Assembly (NCBI GenBank): GCA_948470475.1
Contig: OX419338.1
Location: forward strand, 9,513,850-9,577,849
From: Galaxea fascicularis
Lineage: Eukaryota; Cnidaria; Anthozoa; Scleractinia; Euphylliidae
Direction of reading: 5' to 3'
Length of the DNA stretch: 64,000 bases
Shown: piece by piece, positions 52,356 through 61,255 of the stretch
How positions within the stretch are numbered: position 1 is the first letter of the stretch
Layout: each line of letters begins with the position of its first letter
Position numbers and translations under genes: made by a program
Notes under the pieces: generated by a model
Told to the model about the DNA's origin: nothing
The model's database searches: none
Seen by the model: only the letters and a program-made list of their open reading frames with translations

Positions 52356-52937
52356 ATGGCCATTCCGATAGCAGCCGTACAGCCTCTAGCCGCATTTGAC
52401 CCGCATGGCGATCAAAATTCAGTTGCTCAACGATGGGAGAAGTGGATCCGGAGCTTCGAGCTGTTTTCCATCGCCACTGGATGCAAGGACGACAAACAGA
52501 AACGTCATCTGTTTCTTCACACAGCCGGAAAGGAAGTGCAGGACATTTTCTTTACACTCACAGCAACTGGGGATGACTACAAGACTGCCAAAGAAAAATT
52601 AGATGAGTATTTCAGCCCAAGAAAGAACACTTCGTACAACCGTCACACTTTCCGTAAAGTGAAACAGAGGGAAGGTGAGTCCGAAAGCCAGTTTACGACC
52701 CGACTCCGCCAGTTAGCAGCTCTATGTGACTTTCCAGCAGAAAGAATCGACGATTTTATCCGTGATCAGATCATTGACAATTGTATTTTTCAGAAATTAC
52801 GTACGAAACTCCTCGCTGTACCAGATTTAACTCTCGCCCGTACGCTGGAATTAGCGCAAGCAATGGAAGCGTCAGAGAGACAATCACGCCAGATTTCAAG
52901 TGATAATAATTACGCCAGTGTTTACTCAGTCAAGTAG
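52356..52937 (+). pseudogene. gag: Gag of the truncated gypsy copy
   Basis: 193 residues from ATG 52356, with the same pattern as the neighbouring intact Gag (AQRWEKWIRSFELF, KRHLFLHTAGKEVQ, REGESESQFTTRLR, FIRDQIIDNC). It stops before the CCHC knuckle, whose start (CSRCGIKGY) appears further on at about 53026 and then breaks off at a deletion. Confidence 0.75.
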
Positions 52938-53193
52938 ACAGGTCCTGGACAGTCTAAAGGTAGAAATCAGCACAACAATGAAAATTTTTCCCGTCCAAAG
53001 AAATCGCAAGCCTCCTCGACCCAGTGCTCCCGATGCGGCATTAAAGGTTACACATCACCCCAACACTCGATGAGCTCACAGCAGACCTCACTAGAATGGC
53101 GCGACTGTCTTCAGCAAGCTCGGCTTAAAGTCCGGGTACCACCAGCTAGAGCTTCATCCGTCATGCAGATACATCACAACATTCTCCACACAC

Positions 53194-53844
53194 GTGGGAT
53201 TGTACCAGTATAAGAGGCTCAGTTTTGGAATCAACTCCGCTGCAGAGATTTTCCAAGATACCATCCAGACGTTGATTGCCGATATTCCCGGAGCACAAAA
53301 TGTTAGTGACGACATCGTGGTTTATGGCAGAAACCAGAACGAACATGACGCCGCACTCAACCAAACGCTCCGCAGACTTCAAGAGTCCGGCCTTTTCGTC
53401 AATCCGACGAAATGCGAGTTCAACAAGCCAAGCTTCGAGTTCTTCGGGTACATATTCTCTGCTGATGGTCTCGCTCCCGCCCCTGAGAGAGACGCGGCTG
53501 AACCTCGAAATCCGACTGAGCCGCGTTCCTTTCTCGGCATGGCCCAGTACAGCGCCCGTTTTATCCGGAACTTTGCCATCATCACTGAACCCCTTCGCAA
53601 GCTCACACGCCGTGACACAACTTGGAAATGGGAGCAATCGCAGACTGACGGGTTTAACAGCGTCAAGGCCGCGCTCTCTGCAGCTACAGCAATGCGATAT
53701 TTCTCACCGTACAAGGAAACCAAGATCATCGTAGACGCAAGTCCCGTTGGCATCGCAGGCATCCTAGTTCAAGACGACCAGCCCATAGCGTATGGTAGTC
53801 GTGCGCTAAGTGACGTTGAGTCTCGATACTCAAACAGAGCGTGA
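53194..53844 (+). pseudogene. RT and RNase H start, truncated gypsy copy
   Basis: RT palm sequence GLYQYKRLSFGINSAAEIFQ is followed by VSDDIVVYGR (a YxDD-like pair with VSDD), connection YIFSADGLAPAPERD and RNase H opening IIVDASPVGIAGIL. The frame is lost after SDVESRYS, and RNase H resumes in another frame at about 53820 (REALAIVWASEHF, VVTDHKPLVH). Confidence 0.75.
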
Positions 53845-54387
53845 AGCTCTTGCAATCGTATGGGCCAGTGAGCATTTCGATATCTATGTACGTGGTTCGT
53901 CATTCACGGTAGTGACTGATCATAAACCGCTGGTGCACATGTGGAGCAAGCCACACCCTCCCGTTGCGAATTGCTCGATGGTCACTCAGGCTCCAACCCT
54001 ATGACCTCACAATTGTATTCCGTCCAGGCAAAGACAACCCTGCAGATTACATGTCAAGACACCCCGCAACCAAGGACGTCCGCTCAAGTCGAGAAGAGAA
54101 GATCGCAGAGGAATACACGGAATTCATTTCACAGACACCTCTGTACCTAATGCAATCACACTCGAGGAAGTACAAGCTGCCACCGCGAAAGACAAGGTAC
54201 TTCAAACCGTTATCGAACTATGCAACACCGGACGTTGGCATGAAGTTAACAAGTATGACGTTGACCAGACCGTACTGCGTCAATTTCAGAACGTCAGAGA
54301 TGAACTGACTGTGAACCGCCATGGAAACTTGCTGCTCAGGAACACACGAATCGTAATGCCTACGTCGCTACAAGCCAGAGCCGTACA

Positions 54388-54785
54388 GTGGCCCACGAAG
54401 GTCATCAAGGCACAAGTAAGACTAAAGCGTTGATTAGGAGCAAAGTTTGGTTCCCAGGCATCGACACTGCCGTCGAAGACGCCGTAAGACGCTGCATACC
54501 GTGTCAAGCTAACACTACCAGACAACACGCAGAACCTTTCAACATTTCGAACCTTCCACGTGGTCCGTGGATCAACCTCAGCATAGACTTCTGTGGTCCT
54601 CTTCCGTCTGGTCAGTACTTGATGGTCATTACAGACGAGTATTCTCGTTTTCCTATTGTAGAGGTTGTACGCTTTACTGCCACTGAACAGGTTATTCAAG
54701 TCGTGTACAAAGTATTCTGCACCTATGGATATCCTGACGTTGTCAAAACCGACAACGGCCCGCCTTTCAACAGCCAAGTTTGTGC
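54388..54785 (+). pseudogene. Integrase fragment, truncated gypsy copy
   Basis: Zinc-binding HEGHQGTSKTKALI and CIPCQANTTRQHAEP are followed by core Asp motifs (SIDFCGPLP, VKTDNGPPFNS). The sequence departs from the family right after the second Asp, before the catalytic Glu. Confidence 0.75.
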
Positions 54786-55383
54786 AATATTATCTCACCG
54801 TTTTAGTATATACTAAAACAACTATTCCCCTCAGTGTTGGTGGCTAGTGGTGGTGAATATCCACCACTAACCACCTCCTCTTCGGTGAACAGTTGTCAAA
54901 TATTCACCACCCAGTAGTACAGTGAATGTCAAAAAAGACGCCCAGGGGCATTCACCGCGTGGGATGCGTTGATGGTGGCCCTGTATTATGTAATTGCGCC
55001 AAAATTTCAAGTGCGTGTTGGCAGAACATTTATTGTAATTTGTTGTTGTTGTTTTTTTGAGCATGAATAAAGTCATTTGGGTGTATTGCATTTCGCATGG
55101 TTGTGAAGAGTGGATGTTACAATACTAGGTGTTTCGATTTAGGCTTGAAATTCAACCCTCTATCGTGTACTTTGTACAGAAATTTTAGTCTGTGCAAAGA
55201 TCGAGATCCTGATCTAATTTTTACTTTCAATCCCACGATTCTGAATATTATATAGCGATACTCATCGTTACGTCACCTATTGTCATTAATGTGCCAACCA
55301 GAGGTTTATTGGCTCTCGAAACAAAGGATTCTTTTGTTCTGTGGTTGGCAAAATTTAAATATCAAAAGACTTGTTTGTAAACA
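54786..55383. other. No gene; short palindrome at 54840-54880
   Basis: GGTGGCTAGTGGTGG and CCACCACTAACCACC form a hairpin. TATTCACCACC recurs nearby. The rest may include the 5' region of the LINE that follows. Confidence 0.5.
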
Positions 55384-55429
55384 GTGAATATCGCTATAGA
55401 AGGTAGCTTTAATAATCGCTTAGCCGATC

Positions 55430-56130
55430 TGAATAATCAGAATGCTAATACTAGGGGTAATCTAGCACTCCGTCACCTAAACATTCACAGTATTTCCCAC
55501 AAGTTGGATAAATTCTCTAATTTCTTAGGAAGTGTTGCACTTAAATTTTCTGTTATCGGTTTTTCTGAAACATGGCTTGATGATTCCAGTCATTCATCTG
55601 ATATTCCGGGTTTTGATTTTATTCATAATCATGGGGTTGGTAGGACTGGTGGAGGTGTCGGCCTTTATCTCGCTGATCATTTAGAATTCAAACACCGTGC
55701 GGACTTGGTATTTTCCGAGGATTTTGCTGAGTCTCAATAGAACAAAGGGAAAAAACACAGTGATTGGAGTTATTTATAGACCACTCGACCGTAAGTTGAG
55801 AGATTTCATTTTTGAACTGGATCCTTTAGTTAGCGCTATTTCTAAAGAAAATAAATTCGTGTTTTTGATGGGAGATTGGAATCTGATGAACCATTCTTGT
55901 CACCAGGCCACTGGTGAATTTTTCGACTAGAATAACTTCACACAAGGCCTCGCTTATTGATAACATTTTCACCAATGAGCGGCTTAATCAATCTATTAGC
56001 GGTCTTTTTCTAGTTGACATTTCTGATCTTCTTCCGATTTTCGCTGTTATATCAGGGCATGAACAAGCTTTCGATAGAAATAAGTATTTTACCTTTCGCT
56101 CCAAAAATCGGCAAAAATTTAACTAAGTTT
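55430..56130 (+). pseudogene. LINE endonuclease (APE-type), broken
   Basis: LRHLNIHSISHKLDKFSNFL and FSVIGFSETWLDDSS are hallmark APE-endonuclease segments. GVIYRPLDRKLRDF, FLMGDWNL and ITSHKASLIDNIFTNE follow in other frames. Breaks lie near 55737, 55915 and 56110. Confidence 0.75.
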
Positions 56131-56270
56131 AAATCTGAGATTGAAAATGTCAACTGGTCGGAATTGCCAGGTTATAATAATCTTTCCCAGGCTTATGGAA
56201 ATTTTCTCAAGAAGTATACAGTCAGCTATTTATAATCGTTGCTTTCCGTTAAAACAATTTAAGGCTAAGG

Positions 56271-57735
56271 GTGATACACTATAAACCCTGGCTTACTAAA
56301 GAACTCTTGAAATCAATTAGAAAAAAGAATGTATTATATAAACGTTTTCTTAACAACCCTACCCCTCAAACTGAGTGCTACAAAAACAAGCTTAATCATA
56401 CATTAAGAGTTGCTAAACGTCTTTGTTACGGGAATAAGATAAGTGAAGACGCGAAATCTAACTTAAAAACACTTGGAGGTTGCTCAATGAGGTCTTGAAT
56501 AAGATCAAATCTTCTAAATTGAATTTACCATCTGTATTTAAATCCAGTAACCAGGAGCTTTCTGATCCACGTCAAATTAAATTGACGGACAATTTTGTAG
56601 ATACTTTAGCAATATTGGTCCCAGTCTAGCTAATAATACTCCTGTTTCTCAAAAGTCTTATCGTTCCTTTCTTTCTGGAAATTTTGTGAATTCTTTACTC
56701 TTTGAAGAAATTTCTGAACAAGAGGTTATCAATTTATGCAGTTCTTTGCGTTCTGGGACAGCTACGGGTTCTGATAATGTCCCCACGAGTTTAATCAAAT
56801 AAACTATTAGTCCTTTGACCCATATTTTTAACCTATCCATCACCTCTGGAATTGTCCCATTAGAGCTAAAGATTGCAGGTGTTCAAAGCTGGTGGTAAAT
56901 CAATATTTCCAACTACAGACCTATTCCTGTCCTGCCTTCTTTTCCTAAAATACTGGAAAAACTTGTTTATAAAAGATACTTTCTGATAATCAATTTGGCT
57001 TTCGTAAACATCATTCAACTGAATATGCTTTAGCTCTATCATATGATAAAATATATTTTGCTATTGATAATAAAGAGATTACAGTAGGAATATTTATATC
57101 TAAAGCCTTCGTCATGGTCAACCATCAAATTCTATTAGATACTGGTTGCAACACTATGGTATTCGTGGCGTTGCATTTAACCGGTTTTCTAATCATCTAA
57201 TGCCTGGTTTCCATGTGATCGCTACGGTCGCCACGATCTTTGTATTGCTGTCGCTGCGATCGCGGGAAAAAGAGAGACCAGTGATCGCTGCGAAAACCAA
57301 AATTCGGCGATTAATATAATTTGCATGTCCGCTGAAATAAAAGCCACTTGGGAAAATTTGATCGCTGCGATCGCCACGATCGTCGAAACTCAGCGATTGC
57401 AGCGATCGCAGTCGCTACGATTGCTTCAGTAGCAGACCAAGGCGTTTCCATATGATCGCTACGATCGCTGCGATGGCTGAACACGTTTCTCGGCGATCGC
57501 AGCGATCACAGCGATCATATGGAAAGCAGGCATAAGTAACAGAACACGACTTGTCCGGCAATTTAAAGGCTGTCATTCTTCACATCATGTTATCAAGTGT
57601 GGTGTCCCTCAAGGCTCCATTCTTGGTCCTCTTCTTTTCCTGATTTACATTAATAAATGATATGTGTGATGCGTCAGAGGTTTTAGACTTCATTCTTTTT
57701 GCTGACGATACTAAAATCTTCTTTTCTCACAAAAA
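56271..57735 (+). pseudogene. LINE reverse transcriptase, broken and interrupted
   Basis: PWLTKELLKSIRKKNVLYKR (connector), FEEISEQEVINLCSSL and TGSDNVPTSLIK (fingers), then after the MITE CGVPQGSILGPLLFLIYIN and FADDTKIFF (catalytic FADD). A 4-base insertion after YIN and several stops make it inactive. Confidence 0.78.
57201..57532. mobile_element. PIF/Harbinger-type MITE in LINE RT, 332 bp
   Basis: Ends TGCCTGGTTTCCATGTGATC and GATCATATGGAAAGCAGGCA are inverted repeats, flanked by TAA on both sides (57198-57200 and 57533-57535). Removing it restores the LINE codons NHL-SNR, confirming the borders. The interior is rich in GATCGC motifs in both orientations. Confidence 0.85.
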
Positions 57736-57790
57736 TGTGAGTATAATTGAAAAAATTTTGAATGAAGAATTACCAAACTTACCGGGAGAA

Positions 57791-58125
57791 AACTAAAACA
57801 ATGCATTTTCGTGATAGAGCGGAAATTACCGAGATTTTACATCTCTTTTCTTCGAAAATGAAGCTCGAAATAGTTTTATTTGATAGTCAATGTAAAGTCA
57901 AAGGAAAGTTTAGGTTGCTTAAACAAAGAAATTCTTGAGAAATTCTCGCCAGGCTTGTTCGTTCGATTTCACGCCAGAATGGTCGCATTCAACATTTTTC
58001 AAATGTTTCATCTCGGAAAGCGGGCTGAAAGTCGCCATGTGAACAGAATTCGAAACCAATTTCATATGTGTAACTGAGCCATGTCCGACCGGTTAACCGG
58101 GCTCATATGAAGAGGCCCTTAACAG
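57791..58125. repeat. Dispersed repeat copy 2 (related to 15880-16120)
   Basis: Shares the segment around GCGGAAATTACCGAGATTTT and the ACCGGTTAACCGG and CATATGAAGAG motifs with copy 1. It abuts the broken 3' end of the LINE. Confidence 0.6.
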
Positions 58126-58825
58126 ACTTGGTTTTGGTGTCAGTCCGCATCATTTTAGACCGAGGCTGCAGTCCGCTAAAATCAGGCCAGGACTTTGCTT
58201 TTTCTCTGACGACGAAAATTTATAATTCGCAAATGACAACGGCTTCCTGTAGACAGTGAAACATCCACGTTTCATTTCGCTGGCTGTTCTTGTTTGGCTT
58301 TCTCCTTCCTTAGAGTTAATACCAAAATAATTCTGTTTTACTCGATTGTTTTGTTCGTCCTGCGTATACTGTGTTGTGAACGAATCAGCGATTCAATAAC
58401 GGTTTGGCCCCAAAATTGGTGGGTTGGAATTCTGAAGTAACGGGGTTCTGCGTGCAGGCGTTCCTTTTCCCTTCTCATCCCCAGTCCCCCGCCATTTTTC
58501 ACTCATTTTCTCCCCCCCCCTCCACTCCCCCTCCCCCCTTTTACGCAGGCTAACGTGTCTGTATAACGTTTTTCGCATGTTTGCATGATGTTTTTACCTC
58601 AAGGTCAGTTTGTGCAATAGGTTCTTCCGCATTGGTCAATTCTTCTGTAGTCTGACTTGTTTTTGAACACAGTATAAAGCTAGCCTACAAACAGGCTACT
58701 AACAGGAATAGTCAATACCTGAACTTAACACGTCAGCAAATTTCAAATATTTACTAAACGCAGTCTTTGATCAGTTTAAGCCGACCTCAAAGAAACACCA
58801 GGATAATTGCGCTGATCTCAAAGAG

Positions 58826-58953
58826 TGACATAAGAATAAGCATAAGCATAAGCATAAGCATAAGAAAATAGAAAAGATGGGGACGGGAAGAGGAGAGACC
58901 CTGGGAACGAGGTTGGAAAAAGATGCATTTCTTATGCTTATGCTTACGTCACT
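58826..58953. repeat. Inverted repeat with (ATAAGC)n arms
   Basis: GTGACATAAGAATAAGC at the left and GCTTATGCTTACGTCAC at the right pair, enclosing the dispersed 35-bp fragment. Confidence 0.6.
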
Positions 58954-59823
58954 GTGTAAACCAGCCTTAGCGGTTCGTCGAGAAAGTTTATAAACGGTCG
59001 TTGTGTGGGTAAGGATTATGCACGATAGAACTGATGCACGCAGCTACAGCTCGAGCACTGATATTGTGATACATTGTTAGCGTTGACTTCTTTTTCAATG
59101 AATTGTATTTAAAATGACCCCTGGAGCAATACTCAAAGAGGACGCGTATCACCTCATAGCCGTAAAGGACCGGAGTTGTCAATACGCAAGTTTAGTTTGT
59201 TTGCGTGAAAGCGAATCACATCTCCGTAAAGGTTAAATGCATGGAACATTTGTATTGCTTTGAGCGAGAGTTGATCACTCTGGCATTCGCATACATACAG
59301 CTTCAAGAGATCGGCTGTATCCACCATTTTCAAGTATTGAAGGACAATTTGACCTCTCCACTTTATGACCATGCACTATCCCAAAGAGCCACTGATACAC
59401 CCTCATTGGTTAATATGTTCATAAACAATTACATAACATAACGTTTATCGTCAGCCTTTGTAGAATTTTATAATTTAAAGGAAACAGATTCAGCTCTCGA
59501 TTGTTCAAAGCTAAGAATCTATGCAAACTCTACCTCTTCTGTCACTTTGATCTGAATTCAAGCGATTTATTCCTCAAACGCAACAAAAACATCACATTTA
59601 TAATCGACACAACGATCTTTAACATAAACACGAGCACATGGGAAACTTTTCCGCTGGATGCCCGAGCCCCTGCATCACTGCGGCCCAGTGTCCACACGAC
59701 CAATGACGATCGAAAGTTTCAGTTCAGAAAAGAGAAATAAAGAAAGCGTTCTTCCCCAATTGGAGGTTTAGAAGTGGAGCCTCAGATCTATTTGCCATTC
59801 CTCAAACTTTCTGGGAGTTTGAG

Positions 59824-59844
59824 CCCCCCCCCCCCCCCCCCCCC
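59824..59844. repeat. Poly-C run (21 C)
   Basis: Uninterrupted C run; its length is likely to vary between reads and individuals. Confidence 0.9.
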
Positions 59845-60286
59845 TCATCAATTCAAAACGGTGCTCACACAAGTCCCACTGCCAGCCATTCCTAATCAAT
59901 AACTAAATATAATTCTAAGGCATCGCCAGAAATCGCGGACATTTCGAGCCCGCTAACAACTACCAGCGGTATACTGTATAACGCAAAGGAATAAAGAGAG
60001 ATAAAGACAACCAATATGGCAGCAAACGCTTAAACGAGTGGGAAAGACGCTGTTTCATACGATATATTGCACAATCTAAGCTCTGTAGATATTTTGTTTG
60101 GTGCAAAGTAATTCTCGACAATGTCCGACATTTTTTTGGTTGAAATATTAGTGTGATAGCCTTTATACATTAAGCTGTGTTCGATTTTCGCGCGTGTTTA
60201 CTTCCATTCAAACCAAATCTAGGGTTGCTAAGGGACTGTAACCCAGTTTATATCCCATGAAACACCAGTGTTGATCAACAAAGAAA

Positions 60287-60532
60287 ATGGCGGCTCGTGC
60301 AGGGAAAGCTTCGAGTTTGTGGCTTTCTTTCACACATAAATATGGCGTCCGCTTGCTGTGCTACGGACGAAAAATGAGAAAGATAAGGACGTCCTTGGAA
60401 GTATTTTGCCGTGGGCAATTCATGCATTTTTCGGCAGAATTAGATCGTTTAAACATCGCAGAAGTTATATCGAGTCGTGATGATTCACATTGTGAGAAGG
60501 TTTGCTTGCCAGTGGACGAGTTTGTGGCATGA
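60287..60532 (+). CDS. Candidate small protein or first exon, unknown
   Basis: 81 codons starting at an ATG in a good animal context (AAAGAAAATGGCGG), with an Ala/Arg/Lys-rich start MAARAGKASSLW and no domain that I recognise. The frame closes at 60532, but a GTAAGT donor-like site lies shortly downstream (about 60609), so this might be a 5' exon with a different frame. It could also be chance. Confidence 0.3.
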   Translation: MAARAGKASSLWLSFTHKYGVRLLCYGRKMRKIRTSLEVFCRGQFMHFSAELDRLNIAEVISSRDDSHCEKVCLPVDEFVA

Positions 60533-61255
60533 CTTCGCTACGATTTTAAAGCAATGTATGGAGAATGGAGCATCAATGTGTGATGGATTGGTCGAGGCGT
60601 CGGGAAGTAAGTAATCATCCATCTAAGTAGCCGTTGATAAGTCAAATGCGAAGCTTATACACTACTGAACATGTATCGAGTCGTGATAGGACGAACCGCA
60701 ACCTAATTATCGATATCTATGAAAATAATTTCATATCCCCATACATTTCTTTACATGACTTTGCCGCCATTCTGGCCTTGGTGCGCAGGCGCCGCCGCCA
60801 TCTTGTCCTAAATTTCTGGCAATGACTCCAACCTCTTATCTCTCTCTATCATTTTATTTACCAAATTAGAAGATTAACAGCGTTGCCTTATATGTTTCAT
60901 ATTGTATTGTCAGCGTAACCAATTAGATAGGGCTTACTACAAAAGATCCCAGGCACAATTAGTGTACTACAGCTTTTATAAATTCATATCATGAGCCAAT
61001 GAAGGACTTGCACACTAACACGTTTTACTCTTCTTACCAAAAAGCAAAAGCTAGTTACATATTATCTGTTATTCTTGGAGAGAGAATTTTGTTGTGCAAT
61101 TAGAAGGCAGTTCATCTGGAGTGCGTCCAGCTATTTGCACGCATTTTCAACAAAACAGTTATATTACAACGCTAACTGCGTCCCTAATTCAATCTACTGT
61201 TGTATTATCCTACTTTTAAAGTATCCGTTGATCATGCAATTTCAGCATCTGCTGC
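60533..61255. other. Intergenic, no gene recognised
   Basis: Downstream flank of the OTU gene. A minus-strand polyadenylation signal was not assigned with confidence. Confidence 0.4.

Larger units (their letters stand above)
52326..54785 (+). mobile_element. 3'-truncated, decayed Ty3/gypsy copy
   Basis: Starts with a primer site TGGCGACGAGGATT next to the LTR end and keeps gag, part of RT, RNase H and part of integrase on the plus strand. A deletion removes most of the region between the Gag zinc knuckle and RT, frameshifts follow, and the sequence ends inside the integrase core near 54785 without a 3' LTR. Its Gag is related to that of the intact element at 27056-31267. Confidence 0.8.
55384..57790 (+). 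mobile_element. Decayed CR1/L2-like LINE
   Basis: Ordered remnants of an APE-type endonuclease and a non-LTR reverse transcriptase on the plus strand, broken by many frameshifts and stops, and interrupted by a MITE at 57201-57532. The 5' limit is uncertain and the 3' end is replaced near 57790 by another repeat. The clade assignment is from motif style only. Confidence 0.75.
58126..60286. other. Non-coding stretch with simple repeats
   Basis: No supported gene. It contains a (ATAAGC)n tract at 58829-58864 with its reverse complement at 58931-58946 (a MITE-like pair of about 120 bp), the dispersed 35-bp fragment at 58881-58915, a C-rich run at 58510-58538 and a pure C21 run at 59824-59844. 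Confidence 0.5.
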
